From JACCTU01 sp963788055 (GTDB lineage Bacteria; Actinomycetota; Thermoleophilia; Gaiellales; Gaiellaceae): 64,000 bases of DNA. A model generated the notes under the pieces. It was given only the letters and a program-made list of their open reading frames with translations, did not search any database and was not told the origin of the DNA. Made by a program: the position numbers and the translations under genes. The number at the start of each line of letters is the position of its first letter. Within the stretch, counting starts at the first letter, position 1. Shown piece after piece: positions 25,160-32,336 of this stretch. Location of the stretch: assembly GCA_963788055.1 (NCBI GenBank), contig CAWBFA010000002.1:372001-436000 (forward strand). The letters are read 5' to 3'.

Positions 25160-25567
25160 TCACTCTGGAGCGTCGAGAGCCTCGTTCACGAGGCGGTCGG
25201 CGAGCTCGTTGTGCTCGCGGCGGACGGCCGTGTACGACACGTCGTCGATGCGCCGCGCGAGCCGCGAAGCCTCGCCGTGGAGCTCCTGCAGCGCCTCGTT
25301 CTTGACCCGGTAGTCGCCGGTCATCTGCTTGACGAGCAGCTCGGAGTCCGACACGACGCCGACCTCGTCGAGCCCGAGCTCGATCGCCTTCTCGAGTCCG
25401 GCGATCAGCGCGCGGTACTCGGCGACGTTGTTCGTCGCGACGCCGATCCGCTCGCCGTGCGCCGCGAGTACCGTTCCGTCGTCGGCCTCGAGCACGTAGC
25501 CGTACGCGGCCGGGCCAGGGTTGCCGCGCGCGCCGCCGTCGGTGAACAGCGTCGCTTTGTGGGTCAC
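25160..25567 (-). CDS. RNase HI-like protein
   Basis: The protein of 135 residues starts at GTG 25567, overlapping the stop of the aldehyde dehydrogenase gene as GTGA. It begins with ATLFTDGGARGNPGPAAYG, the first RNase H strand with the catalytic Asp. It continues with NNVAEYRALIAGLEKAIELG (catalytic Glu), VVSDSELLVKQMTGDY (catalytic Asp) and a C-terminal RREHNELADRLVNEAL. All carboxylates expected of an RNase HI-type nuclease are present. It lacks the basic protrusion of the E. coli enzyme, like other short actinobacterial homologues. It would cut RNA in RNA-DNA hybrids. Confidence 0.9.
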   Translation of the reverse strand: MTHKATLFTDGGARGNPGPAAYGYVLEADDGTVLAAHGERIGVATNNVAEYRALIAGLEKAIELGLDEVGVVSDSELLVKQMTGDYRVKNEALQELHGEASRLARRIDDVSYTAVRREHNELADRLVNEALDAPE

Positions 25568-27069
25568 TCGTTGTCGATCTGCGCGCGCTGGAGCTTGCCC
25601 GAGTAGTCGACGTAGATCGACTTCCACTCGGTGAAGACGTCGAGCGCCGCCTGGCCGGCCTCGCGGTGGCCGTTGCCGGTGTCCTTCGTCCCGCCGAACG
25701 GCAGGTGCACCTCGGCGCCGGTCGTGCCGGCGTTGATGTACGTGATGCCGGTGTTCAGATCGCGCATCGCACGGAACGCACGGTTCACGTCCTGCGTGAA
25801 GATCGCGGACGACAGCCCATACGTCACGCCGTTCACGACACGCACCGCTTCGTCGAAGTCCTCGACCGGAATGAGTGCGGTCGTCGGGCCGAAGATCTCC
25901 TCCTGCGCGATGCGCATACCCGGCTCGACGTCGCCGAAGATCGTCGGCCGGTAGTAGAAGCCCTTCTCGAGACCGTTGCCGGTCGCGACCTCGCCGCCCG
26001 TCAGCAGCGTCGCGCCCTCGTCCTTGCCGATCTCGGTGTACGCATGGATCTTCTCGATCGACGCACGGTTGATCACTGGTCCCAGGTCGGTGTCCGGCTC
26101 CCAGCCGGGGCCCAGCCTCATCCGCTCCGCCGCGACGACGAGGCGGGACTGCAGGTCGCCGTAGACCTTCTCGTGCACGACGATCCGGCTCGCGGCCGTG
26201 CAGCGCTGGCCCGACGTGCCGAACGCCGACCAGACGATGCCGTCGACCGCGAGGTCCAGGTCGGCGTCGTCCATCACGACGATCGCGTTCTTGCCGCCGA
26301 GCTCGAGGTGCACGAGCTTCAGCTGATCGGCCGCAGCGTGCGTCACGCGCACACCCGTCTCACGCGAGCCGGTGAATGTGATCACCGGCACATCGGGATG
26401 CTTGACGATCGCTTCACCGACCTCCTCGCCGAAGCCGTGCACGACGTTGACGACACCAGCGGGAAGGCCCGCCTCCTCGAGCAACTCGACGAAGCGCTCT
26501 GCGAGCAGCGGCGTGTCTTCTGCCGGCTTGAAGACAACGGTGTTCCCGCATACGAGCGCGGGCGTGATCTTCCAGCTCGGGATCGCGATTGGGAAGTTCC
26601 AAGGGGTGATCACACCGACGACGCCGATCGGCAACCGCACGCTCATCTGGAACTTGTTCGGCAGCTCGGACGGCGTCGTCTGCCCGAACATGCGCCGCCC
26701 CTCCCCCGCCATGTAGAGCGTCATGTCGATCGCCTCTTGCACGTCGCCGGCGGCCTCGACCGTGACTTTGCCCATCTCCCGGCTCATCAGGTCCGCGAGG
26801 TCGTCCTTGTGTTCGACGAGCAGGTTCGCGAATCGGTACAGAACCTCCGCGCGCTTTGGCGCAGGCGTCAGCCGCCAGCCCTCGTAGGCCGCCTTCGCGG
26901 CCGCGACTGCCCGCTCGACGTCCTCTGCGGTCGAGCGCGGAAACTCGCCGATCGCCTCACCCGTCGCAGGGACGATGCTCTCGAACGTCTCTCCGCCGGC
27001 CGCGTCGACCCACTCGCCGGCGACGTAGTTGCGGAACTTCTTAGTGCCCGTGATCGCCACGGGCGCCAT
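25564..27069 (-). CDS. NAD(P)-dependent aldehyde dehydrogenase
   Basis: The protein has 501 residues from ATG 27069, one base after the stop of the small upstream gene. Visible motifs are VITPWNFPIAIPSWKITPAL (nucleotide-binding strand and oxyanion Asn), ITFTGSRETGVRV, HLELGGKNAIVVM with the general-base Glu, and TSGQRCTAASR with the catalytic Cys. EEIFGPTTALI and LPFGGTKDTGNGHREAG complete the family pattern. It oxidises an aldehyde to an acid. The SGQRCT form resembles semialdehyde dehydrogenases such as the aminoadipate/piperideine-6-carboxylate type, but the substrate is not settled. It is translationally coupled to the RNase HI-like gene. Confidence 0.9.
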   Translation of the reverse strand: MAPVAITGTKKFRNYVAGEWVDAAGGETFESIVPATGEAIGEFPRSTAEDVERAVAAAKAAYEGWRLTPAPKRAEVLYRFANLLVEHKDDLADLMSREMGKVTVEAAGDVQEAIDMTLYMAGEGRRMFGQTTPSELPNKFQMSVRLPIGVVGVITPWNFPIAIPSWKITPALVCGNTVVFKPAEDTPLLAERFVELLEEAGLPAGVVNVVHGFGEEVGEAIVKHPDVPVITFTGSRETGVRVTHAAADQLKLVHLELGGKNAIVVMDDADLDLAVDGIVWSAFGTSGQRCTAASRIVVHEKVYGDLQSRLVVAAERMRLGPGWEPDTDLGPVINRASIEKIHAYTEIGKDEGATLLTGGEVATGNGLEKGFYYRPTIFGDVEPGMRIAQEEIFGPTTALIPVEDFDEAVRVVNGVTYGLSSAIFTQDVNRAFRAMRDLNTGITYINAGTTGAEVHLPFGGTKDTGNGHREAGQAALDVFTEWKSIYVDYSGKLQRAQIDNE

Positions 27070-27070
27070 G

Positions 27071-27289
27071 CTATCCCTCGGAGATGTCCGGGAAGGTCCC
27101 CGGAACTCGGCTCCGCCGCCGGTCGCGCGTCTCGCGCTTCTCACCCTCCGGAGCGGCCCTTCCCTGACGACGGTCGTTCCCGACCCGGCGGTCGACGATC
27201 ACCGTCACGTTGGGGTTGTCCTTGTAGTACTCGACCATCTTGTCGAAGAGCTCGGCCTCGAGCTCCGGCGGGATCACGCAGTAGATCAC
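27071..27289 (-). CDS. Small conserved protein of unknown function
   Basis: This 72-residue protein begins MIYCVIPPELEAELFDKMVEY and continues with NPNVTVIVDRRVGNDRR, then a strongly basic, disordered tail. The pattern (a short folded N-terminus and a DRR-rich stretch) recurs in uncharacterised actinobacterial proteins, but I know no function. It ends one base before the aldehyde dehydrogenase ATG and so is almost certainly cotranscribed with it. The arginine-rich tail could bind nucleic acid; that is only a guess. Confidence 0.75.
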   Translation of the reverse strand: MIYCVIPPELEAELFDKMVEYYKDNPNVTVIVDRRVGNDRRQGRAAPEGEKRETRDRRRSRVPGTFPDISEG

Positions 27290-27321
27290 GCGTCTGATTG
27301 TAGGGCGGGCTTCGGTTCTTA

Positions 27322-27933
27322 CTAGAGCCGAGCGATGTCCGGAACGAGCCTGCCGTCTTCCTCGAGGTGCGCGTTCCAGTGCTCGAACGACGACTCGAGC
27401 TCTCGCGGATCCTGACCGCGCTCCGCGAGGCGCACCGGCTGAGCCGAGTCGAGACTGACGCGGTACTGGTACCAGGAGATGTCCCAGACGACGGTGACGA
27501 CGAGCTCCGACTTGACCCCGGAGAGCGACACGATCGAGACGCGCGGTTGACCCAGGCTCTTCGCGATCCCGCCGACCGTACGCCTGTAGGGACTCGCGTT
27601 GAACAGGTCGGCCGCTTCGACCATCGCGAGCTCGGGCTCGGACAGACGACGCAGGATCGGCTCCGAGGCGACCGGCGCGTCCTGCGACGGGCGCCGCGTC
27701 TCGAAGATCGAACCGAGTCGGCGCCGCTTTCGCCGCACCTCCGGAACCGTGGGGCTCGTCGGGCTGCCCTCCTTCAGCCAGCCGTACTCGACCGCCTGCT
27801 CCTGGCAGAGCGGGCAGACGTCGACGAAGTCGACGCCGTTCGGCGCGAACCGGATCGCGCGCTCCCCCAGGAGGAGGGAACGCTCACAGATCGCGCACGT
27901 CCGGGTGACGGTCGTGCTCGTGATGCGCTGCAC
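27322..27933 (-). CDS. Putative zinc-binding protein of unknown function
   Basis: The 203-residue protein has two CxxC pairs near its start, CAICERSLLLGERAIRF and VCPLCQEQAVEYGW, which suggest a zinc-ribbon-like N-terminal domain of about 50 residues. A basic linker follows (RRKRRRLGSIFETRR). The C-terminal 110 residues form an alpha/beta domain with SIVSLSGVKSELVVTVVWDISWYQY. I do not recognise a named family. It is the first gene of the minus-strand series leading to the aldehyde dehydrogenase and is divergent from the PadR gene, sharing 85 bp that contain the palindromic operator. Confidence 0.75.
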   Translation of the reverse strand: MQRITSTTVTRTCAICERSLLLGERAIRFAPNGVDFVDVCPLCQEQAVEYGWLKEGSPTSPTVPEVRRKRRRLGSIFETRRPSQDAPVASEPILRRLSEPELAMVEAADLFNASPYRRTVGGIAKSLGQPRVSIVSLSGVKSELVVTVVWDISWYQYRVSLDSAQPVRLAERGQDPRELESSFEHWNAHLEEDGRLVPDIARL

Positions 27934-27990
27934 AGCGGTCCGAGTCTAGCCCCGCTCCGGCCTGGCACCGGCGTGCTAAGGTCTTCGCAT

Positions 27991-28007
27991 ATATGTCTAG
28001 TACATAT
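27991..28007. promoter_or_regulatory. Palindromic operator ATATGT-N5-ACATAT upstream of padR-like gene
   Basis: ATATGT at 27991-27996 and ACATAT at 28002-28007 form a perfect 6-bp dyad with spacer CTAGT. A second overlapping palindrome ACATATGT is at 28002-28009, and an ATGT...ACAT pair extends to 28020. PadR regulators bind dyads built on ATGT/ACAT, and this one lies 11 bp before the padR-like ATG. That makes it a likely autoregulatory site, and possibly a site for the divergent gene too. Confidence 0.6.
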
Positions 28008-28018
28008 GTCTTGGTGAC

Positions 28019-28351
28019 ATGAGGCGCGGCCGCGGCTTCCGCTTCCTCGAGCCCGGGCTCCTGGCGCTGCTCCGAGAGCGCCCGACCCACGGCTACGAGC
28101 TGATCGCGGAGCTTCCGGCCTTCGTTGGGACGGAACGCGTGGACGTGGGCAACGTCTATCGGGCGCTTCGCGGGATGGAGGAGCGCGGCCTCGTCACCTC
28201 CGTGTGGACCGACGACCTGCCGGGCCCTGCGAAGCGGACCTACGAGATCACCGACGAGGGCCGCCGCGCCCTCGAGCGCTGGTCGCACTGGCTTCACGAG
28301 GCCCGCAACCGCATCGACACCCTGATCGCACGACTCGACGAGGGGAGGTGA
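28019..28351 (+). CDS. PadR-family transcriptional regulator
   Basis: The 110-residue protein has the winged-helix PadR layout. FRFLEPGLLALLRERPTHGYELIAEL forms the first helices. DVGNVYRALRGMEERGLVTS is the recognition helix and start of the wing, and RTYEITDEGRRALERW leads to the C-terminal helix used for dimerisation. PadR proteins usually repress transporter or stress genes in response to small molecules. The ATG has no clear ribosome site upstream, so the transcript may be leaderless from a start inside the palindrome. It is followed at 2 bp by a short coiled-coil gene. Confidence 0.88.
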   Translation: MRRGRGFRFLEPGLLALLRERPTHGYELIAELPAFVGTERVDVGNVYRALRGMEERGLVTSVWTDDLPGPAKRTYEITDEGRRALERWSHWLHEARNRIDTLIARLDEGR

Positions 28352-28353
28352 AC

Positions 28354-28530
28354 ATGTACGGACATCGCCATCGCCGCGGAGGCTCGCGCCTCGGCGCACG
28401 CTTCTACGAGCGCGAGCGCGTGCTCGAGCGTCTGGAGACCTACCAGCGCGACCTCGAGCAGGAGCTTGCCGACGTCTCCGACCTGCTCCGCAGGCTCAAG
28501 GACACGCAACCCGAGCCACAGAACGGCTGA
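28354..28530 (+). CDS. Short coiled-coil protein following PadR
   Basis: The 58-residue protein starts at ATG 28354 behind a strong site (GGGGAGGTG) that overlaps the PadR stop. It has a basic N-terminus (MYGHRHRRGGSRLGARF) and a single amphipathic helix (VLERLETYQRDLEQELADVSDL) likely to form a coiled coil. Short proteins of this shape are often encoded after PadR regulators. A role in modulating the regulator is possible, but nothing in the sequence proves it. Confidence 0.7.
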   Translation: MYGHRHRRGGSRLGARFYERERVLERLETYQRDLEQELADVSDLLRRLKDTQPEPQNG

Positions 28531-28548
28531 CGAACTGCTGGGTGAACT

Positions 28549-28577
28549 CCGCGGAAAGTGCGCAGCACTTTCCGCGG
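28549..28577. terminator. Bidirectional hairpin terminator
   Basis: CCGCGGAAAGTGC at 28549-28561 pairs perfectly with GCACTTTCCGCGG at 28565-28577 around a 3-base loop. It lies between the end of the plus-strand PadR pair and the stop of the minus-strand EF-G-like gene, so it can serve both. There is no strong T-tract on either side. Confidence 0.75.
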
Positions 28578-28583
28578 CACCAC

Positions 28584-30632
28584 CTAGACCTTCGCCTCCT
28601 CGCGGTCCTTGCGGAACGCCTCCATCACCTTCTGCGCGACGTGCGTGGGCACCTCCTCGTAGCGCAGGAAGTGCATGTGGTAATCGCCGCGCCCGGCCGT
28701 CATCGAGGTGAGTGACTGCGCATAGGTCAGGATCTCCGCCATCGGGACCTCGGCGTTGATCGTCGTCATTCCGCCCTTCGGCTCCATCCCGTGCAAGCGC
28801 CCCCGGCGCGAGTTGAGGTCGCCGTTCACTGCGCCGACCGCCTCGTCGGGGACGGTGATCTCAACCTCCATGATCGGCTCGAGCAGAACCGGATCGGCCT
28901 TCTCGTACGCCTGCTTGAACGCCATCGAGCCAGCGATCTTGAACGCCATCTCCGACGAGTCGACGTTGTGGTACGAGCCGTCGACGAGCAGCACGCGCAC
29001 GCCGGAGACAGGCGCGCCCGCGAGGTCACCCGACAGCATCGCCTCCTGGATCCCCTTGTCGACGGCGGGCCGGTAGCTCTGCGGGATCACGCCGCCGACG
29101 ATCTTGTCCACGAACTCATAGCCCGTGTGCCCCTCGATCGGCTCGAGGACGATGGTGCAGTCGCCGTACTGTCCGCGGCCGCCTGTCTGCTTCTTGTACT
29201 TGCCCTGCGCACGGGATTCCTTGCGGATCGACTCCTGGTATGGCACGCGAGGCGGCTGCAGGTCGACTTCGACGCCGAACCGCCGCTTCAGGCGGTCGAC
29301 GCCGACCTCGACGTGCATCTGCGAAAGGCCGGAGAGGAGCTGCTCGCCCGTCCGCTCGTCGCGGCGCATCATCAGCGTCGGATCCTCCTCGGCGAGCCGG
29401 CGGAGCGAGCTCGCCATCTTCTCCTCGTCGCCTTTTGCCTTCGGCCTGATCGCGAAGCTCATCACCGGTTCGGGAAAACCGAAGCGCGGCAGCTCGACGG
29501 GCCGCTCGGAGTCGAGCAAGAGGTCGCCGGTCTGCGTCTCCTTCAGCTTCGCGACGGCGCCGATGTCGCCCTCGCCGATCTCCGTCTCGTTCGTGTGCTC
29601 CTTGCCCTGCATCACCATCAGCGCACCGAAGCGTTCCTTCGAGTGCGCGCGCATGTTCGTCAGCGTTGCGTCGCCCTTCACCTCTCCCGCCAGCACACGG
29701 AAGACGTTGATGCGTCCGGCGAACGGATCGGCGATCGTCTTGAAGACGAACGCGGCGGTGCCGGCGCCGTCGACCTCGATCGGCGCGCCCTTCTTCGCCG
29801 GCGACGGCACGCCCTCGACGAGCAGATCGAGAAGCGCACGCGTCCCGAGGTTCTTCGTCGCGACGCCGCAGGCGACCGGGAAGACCTCGCCGCGCGTGAC
29901 AGCGGTCTTCAGTGCGCTCGCGACCTCGGCGGTCTCGAGCTCCTGCCCGTCGAGGTAGCGCTCCATCAGCGCCTCGTCCGTCTCGACGACCGCGTCCAGC
30001 AGCTTCTCGCGGTACTCGTTCGCTTGGTCGGCCAGCTCCGCCGGGATCGCGACCGGGTCGCCCTCCTTCGCCCCGTCCGGGCTCAGGTACGCGCACATGT
30101 GCAGGACGTCGACGATCCCCGTCAGCTCGTGCTCGGACCCGATCGGCAGATGCACGGCGACGCACTTCTCGGAGAGCTGCTCGTGGATCGAGGCGAGCGT
30201 GCGGAAGAAGTCGGCGCGCTCCCGGTCGAGCATGTTCACGAACAGCACGCGCGCGAGCCCGAGGTCGGAGGCCCGTTCCCACTGGCGGCTCGTCCCCACC
30301 TCGGTTCCCATCACCCCGGAGAGGACGAAGAGGGCGCCTTCGACGACCCGGAGGGCCGCGATCGCGTCCCCCTGGAAACCGGGATCCCCGGGCGCGTCGA
30401 TCAGGTTGATCTTCCGGTCCTGCCACTCGAGGTGCGCGAGCGACGAGGAGAGCGACATCTGCCGCTTCTGCTCGTCGTCGTCCCAGTCGGTGACCGTCGT
30501 CCCCGTCTCGATCGTGCCGAGCCGGTTCACCATCCCTGTCTGGAAGAGCAGGGCTTCGACGAGCGACGTCTTGCCCACACCGCGGTGTCCGACGACTGCG
30601 ACGTTGCGGATCTTCCCGGGCTCGTAGGCCAT
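28584..30632 (-). CDS. Elongation factor G-like protein (EF-G2 family) with altered GTPase motifs
   Basis: The 682-residue protein has the full five-domain EF-G layout. The P-loop reads VVGHRGVGKTSLVEALL. The G3 segment reads LIDAPGDPGF, where canonical EF-G has DTPGHVDF, so the catalytic His position is not His. The G4 motif is NMLDRERADF, lacking the Lys of NKxD. Domain IV-V features (GGRGQYGDCTIVLEP, GAVNGDLNSRRGRLHGME) are intact. Many actinobacteria carry such an EF-G2-like paralogue beside the real fusA, which is not in this window. A ribosome-associated role with weak or altered GTP hydrolysis is inferred. Confidence 0.88.
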   Translation of the reverse strand: MAYEPGKIRNVAVVGHRGVGKTSLVEALLFQTGMVNRLGTIETGTTVTDWDDDEQKRQMSLSSSLAHLEWQDRKINLIDAPGDPGFQGDAIAALRVVEGALFVLSGVMGTEVGTSRQWERASDLGLARVLFVNMLDRERADFFRTLASIHEQLSEKCVAVHLPIGSEHELTGIVDVLHMCAYLSPDGAKEGDPVAIPAELADQANEYREKLLDAVVETDEALMERYLDGQELETAEVASALKTAVTRGEVFPVACGVATKNLGTRALLDLLVEGVPSPAKKGAPIEVDGAGTAAFVFKTIADPFAGRINVFRVLAGEVKGDATLTNMRAHSKERFGALMVMQGKEHTNETEIGEGDIGAVAKLKETQTGDLLLDSERPVELPRFGFPEPVMSFAIRPKAKGDEEKMASSLRRLAEEDPTLMMRRDERTGEQLLSGLSQMHVEVGVDRLKRRFGVEVDLQPPRVPYQESIRKESRAQGKYKKQTGGRGQYGDCTIVLEPIEGHTGYEFVDKIVGGVIPQSYRPAVDKGIQEAMLSGDLAGAPVSGVRVLLVDGSYHNVDSSEMAFKIAGSMAFKQAYEKADPVLLEPIMEVEITVPDEAVGAVNGDLNSRRGRLHGMEPKGGMTTINAEVPMAEILTYAQSLTSMTAGRGDYHMHFLRYEEVPTHVAQKVMEAFRKDREEAKV

Positions 30633-30759
30633 GCGGCGCGTCCTCCTCGGTCGAAAGGGGTCCCTGCGGGGCCGATCCTATCGCCCGTTCGAGGGAGGCA
30701 GACGCGCCCGGAATCGCCGACAACGAGAGGGTTCAGATTCCTTAGCGGCCAAGGAGGAC

Positions 30760-30915
30760 ATGATGAGGCGGAAGCTTGTGCCAGAAGCAGGACGGCGACA
30801 GGACGAGCGCATCGCGGCGATGCTCGAGCGGCACGTGCGCGGCACGCACGGCGCAGCGGCGATCCAGACGCGGACCGACGCGACCCTGAGCAAGCGGCTG
30901 TCGACCGCTCGCTAG
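30760..30915 (+). CDS. Small basic protein of unknown function
   Basis: A strong AAGGAGGA site precedes tandem ATG codons at 30760 and 30763; spacing favours the second. The product is about 50 residues, basic and probably helical (RRQDERIAAMLERHVRGTHGA), ending KRLSTAR. I do not recognise a family. It is divergent from the EF-G-like gene and ends 8 bp before the convergent WhiG/FliA gene. The Shine-Dalgarno site is the best evidence that it is real. Confidence 0.6.
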   Translation: MMRRKLVPEAGRRQDERIAAMLERHVRGTHGAAAIQTRTDATLSKRLSTAR

Positions 30916-30923
30916 CCGGCGGC

Positions 30924-31715
30924 TCAGTCGTTCAGCGACGCGCGGACGGGCGTGCCGGACAGGCGGGCCTTCAGGCGGAGGATCGCCTTCGTGTGCAGCT
31001 GAGAAACGCGTGACTCGGTCACCCCGAGCACCTCGCCGATCTCCCGGAGTGTGAGCTCCTCGTAGTAGTAGAGCGTGATCACAAGCTTCTCGCGCTCCGG
31101 GAGGCGCGAGATCGAGTCGGCGATCATCTCCTTCATCTCGGATCGGTCGAGGGCGGTGGTCGGCGCCTGGCCGTGCGTGTCCTCGATCGTGTCGATCAAC
31201 GCGACCTGGTCGCCCGTCCCGCCCTGCACCGTCCAGAGCTCGTCGAGCGCGGCGATCGAGGAACGCGAGATCTCGGTGAGGCTGCTGTCGAGCTCGTCCT
31301 GGGTCAGGCCGAGCTTCGCGGAGATCTCCTCGTCGCTCGGGGCGCGGCCGAGCTTCGCCTCGAGCTCGGCGATCGCGCGCTCGATGTCGCGCGCGCGTGC
31401 GCGCACCGAGCGCGGCACCCAGTCCATCGCGCGGAGCTCGTCGATGATCGAGCCCTTGATCCGCGCGATCGCGTACGTCTCGAACTTGATGTCTCGATCC
31501 GGGTCGAAACGCTCGATCGCCCCGATCAGCCCGAGCAGGCCGTACGAGACGAGATCGCCTTCGTCGACATGTGCGGGCAACCCCGACCCGAGCCGGCCGG
31601 CCACGTATTTGACGAGCGGCGCATACGTGAGGATCAGGCGGTCGCGGATCGCCTGATCGTTCGTCCGGCGGTACTGCCTCCACAGCGTGCCGGTGTCCTC
31701 TGCCCTCTCGGCCAT
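30924..31715 (-). CDS. whiG: RNA polymerase sigma factor, FliA/WhiG family
   Basis: The 263-residue protein has sigma region 2 (LILTYAPLVKYVAGRLGSGLP, VSYGLLGLIGAIERFDPDRD, KFETYAIARIKGSIIDELR), region 3 (RARDIERAIAELEAKLGRAPSDEEI) and region 4 (LPEREKLVITLYYYEELTLREIG, then VTESRVSQLHTKAIL). The DWVPRSVR segment before region 3 is diagnostic of sigma-28-type factors. Such factors run flagellar genes in motile bacteria and sporulation/differentiation genes in actinomycetes; no flagellar genes are near. No FlgM-like anti-sigma gene is adjacent. The symbol is given for family, not proven role. Confidence 0.88.
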   Translation of the reverse strand: MAERAEDTGTLWRQYRRTNDQAIRDRLILTYAPLVKYVAGRLGSGLPAHVDEGDLVSYGLLGLIGAIERFDPDRDIKFETYAIARIKGSIIDELRAMDWVPRSVRARARDIERAIAELEAKLGRAPSDEEISAKLGLTQDELDSSLTEISRSSIAALDELWTVQGGTGDQVALIDTIEDTHGQAPTTALDRSEMKEMIADSISRLPEREKLVITLYYYEELTLREIGEVLGVTESRVSQLHTKAILRLKARLSGTPVRASLND

Positions 31716-31748
31716 AGGGGGAGAATACGGCGTGAAGCGGAGGATTCC

Positions 31749-31913
31749 TCAGCCGGTCAGGCCGCGAAGGGCCATCGTGGCGAGCCAGCCAGACAACACC
31801 GCCGCCGCGAAGGCGATCGGCCAGACGTCCGCGCGGAACGCCGCGACGGCGACCCCGGCGAGCCCGAGCGACAGCACGAGGAAGAGCACACCGAGCCCAC
31901 GCCGCTGCGACAC
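31749..31913 (-). CDS. Small membrane protein (54 residues)
   Basis: A GTG at 31913 opens a 54-codon frame ending in TGA at 31749-31751. The product has a basic start (VSQRRG), then two hydrophobic segments, LGVLFLVLSLGLAGVAVAAF and WPIAFAAAVLSGWLATMAL, split by RADV. Third codon positions are almost all G or C, as in neighbouring genes. It lies 33 bp upstream of the sigma factor gene on the same strand, so it may be the first gene of that transcript. No family is recognised. Confidence 0.6.
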   Translation of the reverse strand: MSQRRGLGVLFLVLSLGLAGVAVAAFRADVWPIAFAAAVLSGWLATMALRGLTG

Positions 31914-31963
31914 GCGGCGAGCGTAGCGCCGCCAGGGCCGCGTCTACACTGACCGGGCAACCT

Positions 31964-32036
31964 AGGGGCGTAGCTCAATTGGTAGAGCACCGGTCTCCAA
32001 AACCGGGGGTTGCAGGTTCGAGTCCTGTCGCCCCTG
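31964..32036 (+). tRNA. tRNA-Trp (anticodon CCA)
   Basis: The 73 bases form a cloverleaf with acceptor stem AGGGGCG / CGCCCCT and discriminator G. The anticodon stem CCGGT / ACCGG encloses CTCCAAA, so the anticodon is CCA. The T arm is GCAGG-TTCGAGT-CCTGT. A TACACT hexamer at 31945-31950 is a reasonable -10 element. In many bacteria this tRNA precedes secE-nusG; here no such genes follow. Confidence 0.96.
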
Positions 32037-32336
32037 TAAGTGCTAGAGCCAAAAACTATGGAGTACCAGCGCGTTTGCCTCTCGCCGTGACAACCACTCC
32101 TCCGCTCCAGACCGCTCGAATCCGCTTGTTTCGGGCGTCTACTGGCGCGCAACTGGCGCGCAGCACACAGCTCCGTAGGGAGCGACCGTAAGCGTGGTCC
32201 CGACTGACTGGAGCTCGTCGTCGATCAGCAACGTCGCGCAGACGCTTGCGATCGTCTTTGCGGCGCGGGCGGACATTCGCCCTTCGTGGCACGTCGAACG
32301 CGACAAACCGGGATTGAGCGGTCGGCCGTTAGTGGA
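32037..32336. other. 300-bp stretch after tRNA-Trp with no confident gene
   Basis: Small open frames occur here but lack family motifs. A perfect 11-base tandem repeat, ACTGGCGCGCA, lies at 32141-32162 about 105 bp past the tRNA. The frame that crosses the tRNA on the minus strand is a translation of tRNA sequence and is not a gene. Confidence 0.5.
32141..32162. repeat. Tandem direct repeat ACTGGCGCGCA x2, 3' of tRNA-Trp
   Basis: The 11-base unit is repeated head to tail without a spacer at 32141-32151 and 32152-32162. Position and form resemble the direct repeats 3' of the tRNA-Gly gene, suggesting leftover integrase arm sites. No integrase remains. Confidence 0.45.

Noticed and set aside
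31757..32152. Minus-strand frame over the tRNA-Trp gene with GDRTRTCNPRFWRP
   Set aside because: It is a translation of the tRNA itself, a well-known kind of false gene in databases; it has no start signal and covers a real RNA gene.
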